NCBI GenBank assembly: GCA_041487355.1
Contig: JBGPND010000119.1
Coordinates: forward strand, 1-15,577
Length of the DNA: 15,577 nt
Origin: JAMXLO01 sp041487355
GTDB lineage: Bacteria; Pseudomonadota; Alphaproteobacteria; Acetobacterales; Acetobacteraceae
Direction: 5' to 3'
A program made the position numbers and the translations under genes. Below, one piece after another: positions 6,349-13,087 of this stretch. Each line of letters begins with the position of its first letter. The stretch's first letter is position 1. Below the pieces are notes generated by a model. It was not told the DNA's origin, did no database searches, and saw only the letters and a program-made list of their open reading frames with translations.

Positions 6349-8491
6349 GGTTTTCGGCCCGCACGGCCACAAGGAAATGATCGACCTCAAGGCGCAGGTT
6401 CTCAGCCTGGCCGCCGATATCCTTGGCGCCATCCAGCACGGAATGGCTTGCCTTGCCGGCACTCTCGGCCACCTCGGCAACTTCGCTCATGGCACGGGCC
6501 GCCCGATCCGTCGCGCCGGAAACGGCCTGCACGCTGGCAGCAATTTCGCGCGTCGTGGCACTCTGCTGCTCCACGGCTCCGGCGATCGCCGCCGAGACCG
6601 CGTCCAGTCTGCCGATGGTTGTTCCGACCTGGTCAATCGCCGCAACCACTTCGTCCGTCGCGTTGCGGACGGCCTCGATCTGGCCGCTGATTTCCCCCGT
6701 CGCCTTGCCGGTCTGCGCTGCAAGCGCCTTCACCTCGCCGGCGACGACCGCAAATCCCTTGCCGGCTTCTCCGGCCCGCGCCGCCTCGATGGTCGCATTG
6801 AGCGCCAGAAGATTGGTCTGGTTGGCGATGTCACTGATCAATCCGACCACCTCGCCGATTCGGGCCGTGGCGTCGGTCAGCTTCCGCATCGTCTGATGGC
6901 TGCTCTCGGAGTGCTGCACGGCCTCGCGCGCGACCTGCGCCGCCATGGCCACCTGCCGGGACACTTCTTCCACGCTGGAGGTGAGTTCCTCGATCGCGGC
7001 AGCAATCGTCGTGAGCTCCTGGGACGACCTGGCGGATCCCTCCGCAGTGCCGACAGCATGCTCGTGCACCCTGGTTGCCACGTCCGACATGGTCGCGGCT
7101 GCACGGCGCATCTCCTCCGCGGACCGGCCGAGCGCTGCCATGACCCCGGATATCGAGGCGCCGAAGTCCTGCGTGTGCTGGTCCATTGCCGTCTGACGCC
7201 GTTCCTTCGCCGCGCGGGCGGCCTCCTGCTCGGCGGCCAGCCGACGCTTTTCGATCGCGTCCTGGCGGAACACATCGAGCGCGCGTGCGATTTCACCGAC
7301 CTCGTCGCGGCGGCGCGCATCGACCAATTTCACATCGAGATCCCCGGCCGCCAGCGCGCGCACCACGCCGGTGATCCGCGACAATGGCAGCGCGATCCGC
7401 CGGACCACTACCAGGAAACATACACTCGTCGCGCCGCATGCGAGCAACAGGCAAGCGCCCGCAATAAGCAGGTCACGCAGGGCCGCCGACTTCAGCCGGG
7501 CGGTCACCAACTCGCTCGCCTGTGACGCCGCGGACATGATGGCGAGGAGCGAATCAATCTGCGGCGTGGATTGCCCGACCCAGTCGCTGGCCGACATGGG
7601 ATAACTACCTGCGCTTTGGCTGACTGCGATCAACCGGTCGGCCAGTGGCAGGAATCCGCCGAAATAGCGCTCTCGAGCGGTGCCGAGCGCCTGCCTGATC
7701 GCCGGCGCCGTGCCGTCCGCCGCGGCGAGATCAAGCGTCAGGTTCCAAGCGAGTTGAATCTGTGCGCGGTATCCGGAAATCTGCTGCAACTGGTCGGGTG
7801 GGATCGGTTTGCCGGCTGCAATCGCCGAGGCGATGATGGAGCGCTCGCGACCCGAGAGGTCCCGCAGGGTCCAGCCCAGTTGCTTGATACTGGCATACCG
7901 GGTGACGATCGGATCGCCCTGGCTCGCGGTATGCATCATCGCCAGCCAGAGTCGCAGCGAGGCATCGACCAGTTCGGTCATGCCCGGGATGAAGAGCTTC
8001 AGCAGATCAGGGTCCCGCTGCGCCTTGCCGACGGCAAGTATCGTGTCGGCTCTCGCACGCAGATCGCCCGCCTTTTGATGTGCCTTGTTCCAGTCGGTAA
8101 CGAGCTCCGGCTTGCCAGGAAATTCCTGGACCAGCAAGGTCGGCAGACTCGCGGCGAAGCCATCCTCAACCGCCTTGCGCCGCGCCTCGATCTGCCGCAG
8201 TTGCTCGGCCGTGCCAGGCGCTTCGGCCTGTAATGTATTGTTCGTCGCCAGGCGCTCTATGAGCAGCTCATAGACGCCTGCAATCAGTCGATTGCCCGCA
8301 GTATTGGCTGCGTCCAGCCGCTCGGCCGCACTGAATTCGTGCCAACTCTGTGCGCCGACGTACAAGAGCGACGCAACCAGCAGCATCGCCATGCTCGCGA
8401 TGGCAGCCAGCAGGACGCCGCGGAGTGACCGGGTCCGGGCGTGACGAGCATGCGTCTGGAGTTGACTCTCGGCTCTCACATTCCCAGACAT
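6329..8491 (-). CDS. Methyl-accepting chemotaxis protein (chemoreceptor 1)
   Basis: This is a membrane chemoreceptor that controls CheA through CheW. The start at 8491 follows GGGGAG 6 bases upstream. The ORF runs upstream to 8836, but that part overlaps chemoreceptor 2. As read it has 720 residues: a cytoplasmic tail, TM1 about 25-47, an all-helical periplasmic sensor about 48-338, TM2 about 339-365, HAMP about 366-420, then the signalling hairpin. The highly conserved tip is IANQTNLLALNATIEAARAG near 555-574. The sensor (RERSIIASAIAAG, YRAQIQLAWNLTLDL) recalls nitrate/nitrite-sensing NIT-type helical bundles, but I am not certain. It ends VDHFLVAVRAENRGTAAL, where the last few residues appear to be frameshift product and a PilZ domain follows out of frame. 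The truncated receptor may still signal. It probably lies in one transcript with chemoreceptor 2 upstream. Confidence 0.9.
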   Translation of the reverse strand: MSGNVRAESQLQTHARHARTRSLRGVLLAAIASMAMLLVASLLYVGAQSWHEFSAAERLDAANTAGNRLIAGVYELLIERLATNNTLQAEAPGTAEQLRQIEARRKAVEDGFAASLPTLLVQEFPGKPELVTDWNKAHQKAGDLRARADTILAVGKAQRDPDLLKLFIPGMTELVDASLRLWLAMMHTASQGDPIVTRYASIKQLGWTLRDLSGRERSIIASAIAAGKPIPPDQLQQISGYRAQIQLAWNLTLDLAAADGTAPAIRQALGTARERYFGGFLPLADRLIAVSQSAGSYPMSASDWVGQSTPQIDSLLAIMSAASQASELVTARLKSAALRDLLIAGACLLLACGATSVCFLVVVRRIALPLSRITGVVRALAAGDLDVKLVDARRRDEVGEIARALDVFRQDAIEKRRLAAEQEAARAAKERRQTAMDQHTQDFGASISGVMAALGRSAEEMRRAAATMSDVATRVHEHAVGTAEGSARSSQELTTIAAAIEELTSSVEEVSRQVAMAAQVAREAVQHSESSHQTMRKLTDATARIGEVVGLISDIANQTNLLALNATIEAARAGEAGKGFAVVAGEVKALAAQTGKATGEISGQIEAVRNATDEVVAAIDQVGTTIGRLDAVSAAIAGAVEQQSATTREIAASVQAVSGATDRAARAMSEVAEVAESAGKASHSVLDGAKDIGGQAENLRLEVDHFLVAVRAENRGTAAL

Positions 8492-8623
8492 GGGCGGCTC
8501 CCCGCTGTGCGGCGGGAGGAAGCATGCCGGGCGCAACTTACCAACCGGTTTATGTTCGGGGCGCCCCCCCTTTGTCGCCCTGGCCGGGCCGGCTATCCTC
8601 GGCCGACACAGTGAGCGTGTGAA

Positions 8624-8636
8624 AGGCGGCTCGCCT
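8624..8636 (-). terminator. Small hairpin between the two chemoreceptor genes
   Basis: AGGCG-agc-CGCCT followed by TTT on the minus strand lies 7 bases past the chemoreceptor 2 stop. It has a 5-bp stem and a 3-base loop, so it is weak. It could be a partial terminator or processing site that lowers expression of receptor 1. I see no confident separate promoter in the 151-base gap. Confidence 0.25.
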
Positions 8637-8642
8637 CCGCGG

Positions 8643-10679
8643 TCACGCCGCGCGGACCGTCGCCAGGAAGTCGTCGACGTCGCGCCGCAAGGTCTCGGAC
8701 TGCCGCGACAGTTCGCCCGCCGCACTGAGCACCTGCGCCGCGGCGGCACCGGTGTCGCTCGCGGCGCGACTGACGCCCTCGATGTTGCTCGCGATATCGC
8801 TCGTTCCCTGGGCGGCCTGGTGCACATTGGTGGCAATCTCGCGCGTGGCGGCGCCTTGCTCCTCCACAGCCGAGGCGATCGTGGTAGCGATCTCGCTCAT
8901 CTGGCGGATCGTCGCGCCGATGCTGCGGATCGCCTCCACGGTCTGTCCTGTCGCGCCCTGGATATCGCCGATCTGCGCCCTGATCTCCTCGGTGGCCTTC
9001 GCCGTCTGGCTGGCGAGTGACTTGACCTCGCTGGCGACCACGGCAAAGCCCTTGCCGGCGTCACCCGCGCGCGCCGCTTCGATCGTTGCATTGAGCGCCA
9101 ACAGGTTGGTCTGGCTGGCAATCGTCTCGATCAGTTGCACCACCTCGCCGATGCGCTGGGCCGTCCTGTTGAGGCCCTCAACGGTCGAATTGGTCTTGTC
9201 CGCCTCGACCACAGCCAGGCCCGCGATCTTCGAGGACTGCTCGACCTGCCGACCGATCTCGAGCACCGACGTAGACAGCTCCTCGGCGGAGGACGCCACG
9301 GTCTGCACATTGGCCGATGCCTGCTCGACCGAGGCGGCGACCGCGGTCGCCTCATGCGTCGCCTGCTCAGCCGTATGGGTCATCGCCTGCGCGGAGGACT
9401 GCATCTCGGTGGCCTGCGACGCGACCGAATTGACCACACCCTTGATGCCGGCCTCGAACGTATCGGCGAGGCGCAGCATGCTGGCCTTGCGTTCCGCCTC
9501 CACCTCGGCCCTGTGTCGCTCGTTGTCCTCGCGCAGCCGTTCCGCCTCGATCATGTTGCTCTTGAACACCGCGACGGTGTCGGCCATCTGGCCGATCTCG
9601 TCCTTGCGGCCGATGCCGGGGATCTCGACCGCCTTGTCCCCGCCGGCCAGCGCGCGCATCGCCGCGCACATGCCGACCACCGGGTGCGAGATGCCACGGC
9701 CGATCAGCCAGGCAAGCGTCGCGCCCGCGACCAGCCCGGCCAGTCCCAGCGCCATCACCAGCGTTGCGCCGCGGCCGATGACCGCCAGCGCTTCCGTCCC
9801 GGTCACGGCCTGTTCGGCGAGGTTGCTGTCCTGCGCCTTGACCGCATCCGCCGACAGCGCCGCGCCGGCCTGCCGCATGCTGCCGTTCACCAGCGTCGCC
9901 TGTTCGGTGTCCAGGCTCGCCGCGCGCCGAAACGCGGTCTGGTAGCGCTCGATGAGCGTCGCCTCGCTCCTGATCGTCGCGTTCAGCTCGCTGTCCTTGG
10001 TCGCGGCGTCGAGCTGCGCCAGAGCCTGTCTGAGGTCGGCGAATTGCTGCTCGGCCGCTCTGGCCGCCGCCTCATCATGCAGGCCCAAGCGCTTGTTCAC
10101 GTCGAGCCGCGCCATGAGGCTCTGCCGGCGCCCATCGGCCGCCAGACGCTGGAGATCGGCGTTGCCGGCCTTGACCGCGCCGGTGACCACCGTGCTGAAC
10201 CCGTCGGTCATCTGTTCGCTGACCACGTCGAGCACGTCGGTTTGCAGCTTCTCCTGCTCGCGGCTTATGGCGTGCAGACGCTCGAAGCCGGTGGCATAGA
10301 GGTCCGCCTGTTTCGCGGCGTCCTGCAGCAGCCGGTGCCGTTCCGGGTGGGTGACCCGCGCCAGGCCGGCGGCGATGAGCTGGCGCAGCGCGTCCCCCTC
10401 CTTGATCGCCGTCGTGGCGGTATCTTCGTTGTCCAAGAAGACGTATTCGCGGACGTGGCCATGGTATTGCGTCACTTGCAGGTCGATATCGCGGTAGACT
10501 GCGGAATCGGTCACCAGCCCGGCATAGCCCTCGACGGCGCCCGCCACCCGCCCGAACGCGACATAGGCGATGGCTGAGCTCGCCGCGAGGACGAGAAGAA
10601 CGACAGCGAAACCGACGGCGATCTTGGTGCCGATCGTGCGGTTGGCGACAAATGACAGGACGGAGTTGCGGTTACTCAT
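8643..10679 (-). CDS. Methyl-accepting chemotaxis protein (chemoreceptor 2)
   Basis: This is a 678-residue membrane chemoreceptor. TM1 is about 19-42. A long helical periplasmic sensor runs about 43-300, its length and all-helix character fitting a helical bimodular (HBM-like) sensor. TM2 is about 304-328. HAMP is about 329-382, with GRKDEIGQMADTVAVFK. The signalling domain has the tip IASQTNLLALNATIEAARAG near 520-539 and GKGFAVVASEVKSLASQTA after it. It ends VDDFLATVRAA without a CheR/CheB-tethering pentapeptide or PilZ domain. GAGGGA precedes the ATG by 8 bases. The start codon overlaps the stop of the small Tat-type gene (ATGAGTAA), suggesting translational coupling. No other che genes are in the window, so it must work with a chemosensory cluster elsewhere. 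Its ligand cannot be told. Confidence 0.95.
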   Translation of the reverse strand: MSNRNSVLSFVANRTIGTKIAVGFAVVLLVLAASSAIAYVAFGRVAGAVEGYAGLVTDSAVYRDIDLQVTQYHGHVREYVFLDNEDTATTAIKEGDALRQLIAAGLARVTHPERHRLLQDAAKQADLYATGFERLHAISREQEKLQTDVLDVVSEQMTDGFSTVVTGAVKAGNADLQRLAADGRRQSLMARLDVNKRLGLHDEAAARAAEQQFADLRQALAQLDAATKDSELNATIRSEATLIERYQTAFRRAASLDTEQATLVNGSMRQAGAALSADAVKAQDSNLAEQAVTGTEALAVIGRGATLVMALGLAGLVAGATLAWLIGRGISHPVVGMCAAMRALAGGDKAVEIPGIGRKDEIGQMADTVAVFKSNMIEAERLREDNERHRAEVEAERKASMLRLADTFEAGIKGVVNSVASQATEMQSSAQAMTHTAEQATHEATAVAASVEQASANVQTVASSAEELSTSVLEIGRQVEQSSKIAGLAVVEADKTNSTVEGLNRTAQRIGEVVQLIETIASQTNLLALNATIEAARAGDAGKGFAVVASEVKSLASQTAKATEEIRAQIGDIQGATGQTVEAIRSIGATIRQMSEIATTIASAVEEQGAATREIATNVHQAAQGTSDIASNIEGVSRAASDTGAAAAQVLSAAGELSRQSETLRRDVDDFLATVRAA

Positions 10680-10887
10680 TTATCGGTCCCTCGGATGCGA
10701 TGTCAGGACGATTGCAGCAGGCAATGTCGGTTGCGCCCCTGCACCGGACGGCCGTCGCGTGAGGAGCCTCTTCGGCGAGCACACGCCACGACAACCGGCA
10801 GCAGGCGCAGCCGATCGCCGCGGTGCCAAGAAAGGACCGCCGGCCCAGCCGGAACCCAACAGCCCGCTGCTCGCGCCTGGCGATCAT
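10672..10887 (-). CDS. Small protein with Tat-type signal and Cys residues
   Basis: This is a 71-residue ORF with a strong ribosome site (GGGGAGG, 5 bases before the ATG at 10887). An n-region rich in Arg leads into GRRSFLGTAAIGCACC, a twin-arginine-like signal (RRSFL), then an AxE-type junction near LAEEAP. The mature part would be only about 30 residues and holds three cysteines (AVRCR at 49, IACC at 57-58). The stop TAA overlaps the ATG of chemoreceptor 2 by eight bases, so the two are probably co-translated. I do not recognise the family. The h-region itself holds Cys27, Cys29 and Cys30, which is unusual. It could be a real small periplasmic partner of the receptor, or the N-terminal remnant of a larger Tat-exported enzyme. 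Confidence 0.5.
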   Translation of the reverse strand: MIARREQRAVGFRLGRRSFLGTAAIGCACCRLSWRVLAEEAPHATAVRCRGATDIACCNRPDIASEGPINE

Positions 10888-10945
10888 CGGAGCCTCCCCA
10901 TGCAACAATCGAGAGGCGGCGACTGTCGGCGACTCCGGTGAACAA

Positions 10946-10975
10946 TTGGCTAACCGCAGTCAGGCCGGCTATCCT
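10946..10975 (+). promoter_or_regulatory. Candidate promoter of the 2-hydroxyacid dehydrogenase gene
   Basis: TTGGCT at 10946-10951 and TATCCT at 10970-10975 are separated by 18 bases. Transcription would start near 10982, about 24 bases before the ATG and just upstream of the ribosome site. The -10 is embedded in GGCCGGCTATCCTCG, which recurs at 8587-8601. Confidence 0.4.
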
Positions 10976-11005
10976 CGCGGCCAATCAACCGTCCAGGAGG
11001 AAAAG

Positions 11006-11977
11006 ATGGTGCCGAAGATCCTGCTCACCGACAATCCGCTCAGCGCGATGGACATCGCGCGCGAGCTGGCGCCATCGGGTTTCGACCTGGTGATCGCCCG
11101 GGCGAACAGCCCCGAATTCAACGCCGCACTGGCCGATGCCGAATACATCGTCGGCCTCGGCGAGGTGAAGATGGACGACGCGTTCTACAAGTCCGCGTCG
11201 AAGCTGAAGCTGGTGCAGTTGCTCAGCGCCGGCTACGACCGCGTCGACATCGAAGCGGCACGCCGCGCCGGCGTTCCCGTGTGCAACAACGGCGGCGCCA
11301 ACGCGATCGCCGTGGCGGAGCATGCGATCCTGCTGATGCTCGCCGTCTGCCGCCGGCTGACCTGGCTGCATTCGATGGTGGCGTCCGGGCGCTGGCGCGG
11401 CAACGATGTGGCCAGCGTGCGGCTCTACGAACTGCACGGCCGCACGCTCGGCATCGTCGGGCTCGGCAATATCGGCAAGAAGGTCGCACGCCTGGCGAAG
11501 GGCTTCGGCATGGCGGTGCAGTATTTCGACACCGCGCGGCTGAGCGAGGACGCCGCTGACGCGCTCGGCGTGAAGTTCCGCCTGTTCGAGGAGGTGCTGC
11601 ACACGTCCGACATCGTCTCGCTGCACGTGCCGCTGACACCGGCGTCGCGTCACATGATGGGTGCCGCTCAGTTCAAGCTGATGAAGCCGACAGCCTATCT
11701 GATCAACACCTGCCGCGGGCCGGTGGTCGACGAACCGGCGATGTATGAGGCGCTGACCAACGGCACGATCGCCGGGGCCGGGCTGGACGTGTTCGACCAG
11801 GAGCCGCCGCCGGCGAACAATCCGCTGTTCAACCTGGACAACGTGATCCTCACACCGCACTACGCCGGGCCGACCTGGGACAACCAGACCGCCCGCTTCC
11901 GCAACGGCTTCGACAACGTCCAGCGCGTCGCCCGCGGCGACAAGCCGCTATGGGTGATTCCGGAATTGCGCGAGTAG
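11006..11977 (+). CDS. D-isomer-specific 2-hydroxyacid dehydrogenase
   Basis: This is a cytoplasmic NAD(P)-dependent reductase of 2-keto acids to D-2-hydroxy acids (phosphoglycerate/glyoxylate/hydroxypyruvate dehydrogenase superfamily). It has 323 residues, the normal length without an ACT domain. The substrate-domain motif LLSAGYDRVDI lies at 72-82 and the Rossmann motif GIVGLGNIGKKVA at 149-161. The acidic residue after the second strand is Asp175 (YFDTAR), which usually favours NAD. The catalytic triad is visible as Arg237 (NTCRGPVVDE), Glu266 (DQEPPP) and His285 (TPHYAG). The start at 11006 has a perfect AGGAGG 6 bases upstream. A longer ORF from 10823 overlaps the promoter and is not supported. 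The gene stands alone, convergent with the TA module 9 bases away. The substrate is not defined by the sequence. Confidence 0.93.
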   Translation: MVPKILLTDNPLSAMDIARELAPSGFDLVIARANSPEFNAALADAEYIVGLGEVKMDDAFYKSASKLKLVQLLSAGYDRVDIEAARRAGVPVCNNGGANAIAVAEHAILLMLAVCRRLTWLHSMVASGRWRGNDVASVRLYELHGRTLGIVGLGNIGKKVARLAKGFGMAVQYFDTARLSEDAADALGVKFRLFEEVLHTSDIVSLHVPLTPASRHMMGAAQFKLMKPTAYLINTCRGPVVDEPAMYEALTNGTIAGAGLDVFDQEPPPANNPLFNLDNVILTPHYAGPTWDNQTARFRNGFDNVQRVARGDKPLWVIPELRE

Positions 11978-11986
11978 GCGCGACGA

Positions 11987-12292
11987 TCAGTCAAATTGCG
12001 GCGGCCATGCGCGGGCCGCATGCATGATGGCAAGGATGTCGATGTGGTTGCCTGCCACACGATAAGGGACGAGGAACGGAGTGCGCGGAACGACGAGTTC
12101 ACGTGTGCCCGGTACGCGTCCCGGCCGGCCGCGCGCGGGCAAGTGACGGAGGCTGTCGATGGCAGCGTGGATGCGGTTCGCCACGGCAGCCGCCGCAGTC
12201 GAATTTTCGCGGGCAATATAGGCATGTGCTTGGTCTAGGTCAGTAATGGCTTGGCGCGTATAGCGGATCCGCAGGCTTGGTCGGCGGGTCAC
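11987..12292 (-). CDS. RelE/ParE-family toxin (second TA module)
   Basis: This is a complete 101-residue ParE/RelE-fold toxin, expected either to cut mRNA or to poison gyrase. Family landmarks are IRYTRQAITDLDQAHAYIA near 9-27, the GRPGRVPGTREL loop near 55-66, PFLVPYRV near 71-78 and the C-terminal strand HIDILAIMHAARAWP near 83-97. The start is GTG at 12292-12290, overlapping the antitoxin stop as GTGA. This favours translational coupling and lower toxin output. There are no frameshifts, in contrast with the broken toxin at the window's left end. Its stop lies 9 bases from the convergent dehydrogenase gene. Confidence 0.9.
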   Translation of the reverse strand: MTRRPSLRIRYTRQAITDLDQAHAYIARENSTAAAAVANRIHAAIDSLRHLPARGRPGRVPGTRELVVPRTPFLVPYRVAGNHIDILAIMHAARAWPPQFD

Positions 12293-12534
12293 CGCCAGCG
12301 GTCGTAAGCGGCGGTCACCTCAGCGTCCGTGGCGAATTCACCCGCGTCGGCCTGACGAAGCCCATCTTTGACGTGCTTGATCTGCCAAGCGTGAACGGCG
12401 AGATACGCATCGATCGCTGCGTTCACAATGTAGCTTCGGTCACGGTCCGTGGCGCGAGCGAGTCTGTCGAGCATGGCCCGCTTACGCGGTTCGACTCGCA
12501 CGGTGATTACTTCCTTCGGGGTTGGTGACGGCAT
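12289..12534 (-). CDS. RHH (CopG/ParD-like) antitoxin
   Basis: This is an 81-residue ribbon-helix-helix DNA-binding antitoxin. The N-terminal strand EVITVRVEPRKRAMLDRLA, then ATDRDRSYIVNAAIDAYL, gives the strand-helix-helix pattern with the DRSYIV second-helix start. The C-terminal part (IKHVKDGLRQADAGEFATDAE) is the segment that would wrap the toxin. The start at 12534 is preferred over the ATG at 12612. GGAG lies 9 bases before it, and the longer form would cover the operator region. It should neutralise the downstream toxin and repress its own operon, probably at the repeats described at 12572-12596. Confidence 0.88.
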   Translation of the reverse strand: MPSPTPKEVITVRVEPRKRAMLDRLARATDRDRSYIVNAAIDAYLAVHAWQIKHVKDGLRQADAGEFATDAEVTAAYDRWR

Positions 12535-12571
12535 TGGGGGAAGCTCCGAGTGGAATTCGCAATCTGCCGTA

Positions 12572-12596
12572 ATACGTTGCCATACGCAAGAATACG
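12572..12596. promoter_or_regulatory. Three ATACG repeats at exact 10-bp spacing, TA operator candidate
   Basis: ATACG occurs at 12572-12576, 12582-12586 and 12592-12596, each repeat one helical turn from the next. The array lies about 38-62 bases upstream of the RHH antitoxin start. RHH dimers are known to bind short direct or inverted subsites on one face of DNA cooperatively. The flanking positions at the same phase (12562, 12602) match only partly. The promoter hexamers cannot be placed with confidence. Confidence 0.55.
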
Positions 12597-12642
12597 CTGC
12601 GCCACGCACCATGCCTCGAGCCCACCTCGCCTGCGGGCGATG

Positions 12643-13053
12643 CTACAGCGGCGATGTCAGGCAGCGCCGTCCGGTGAATGGCGTCCCATCGCCTTGCACC
12701 TCCGCGCGCACCTGCTGCAGCGCCTTCAGGTAGAGCGTATCCAGGCTGATCCGCTGACGCATCGATGGCGTGAACCGCGCTTGCGCGTCAGCCAGGAAAC
12801 CGATCGTCTCGCCGCGCCAGTGCGCGGCCGGGCCAGCCGGCCAGGCGTACAACTTGAGCAGGTGCACGAGTGCCCGGCGTAACAGGCTCTGGCAGGCGCG
12901 CAGCTCCGACAGGCCCACGTCCTGCAGCTCCTCGACCACATGCGGCCAATCGACCGCGTCGTTCACGCGCTCGCCATTCGCCAGCCGCCGCAGCAGCAGC
13001 TCGGCCTGCTCCGCCCAGGTCAGAATATCGCAATCGTAGAGATCGTCTGGCAT
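12643..13053 (-). CDS. DUF29 family protein
   Basis: This is a 136-residue all-helical cytoplasmic protein. DLYDCDILTWAEQAELLLRR near 4-23, VDWPHVVEELQDVGLSELRA near 34-53 and LLRRALVHLLKLYAWP near 57-72 are the pattern of DUF29 proteins, whose molecular role is unknown. The start at 13053 (or the adjacent ATG at 13056) begins the conserved part. The in-frame extension to 13230 lies inside the upstream gene and is Arg/Ser-rich shadow. No strong ribosome site is seen. The gene starts about 35 bases after the stop of the monooxygenase-like gene and is probably cotranscribed. The C-terminal roughly 25 residues are not typical of the family. Confidence 0.8.
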   Translation of the reverse strand: MPDDLYDCDILTWAEQAELLLRRLANGERVNDAVDWPHVVEELQDVGLSELRACQSLLRRALVHLLKLYAWPAGPAAHWRGETIGFLADAQARFTPSMRQRISLDTLYLKALQQVRAEVQGDGTPFTGRRCLTSPL

Positions 13054-13087
13054 CATCCGGAGCCCATCACCGACCGTCCGCTTCCGC

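Noticed and set aside
6329..6480. Stand-alone PilZ gene starting at the ATG at 6480
   Set aside because: The first ~45 codons of that ORF are a shadow of the receptor 3' end and lack a ribosome site; a broken fusion explains the data better.
9135..10577. 480-codon plus-strand ORF opposite chemoreceptor 2
   Set aside because: Same codon-bias artefact; the minus-strand receptor is complete with all motifs.
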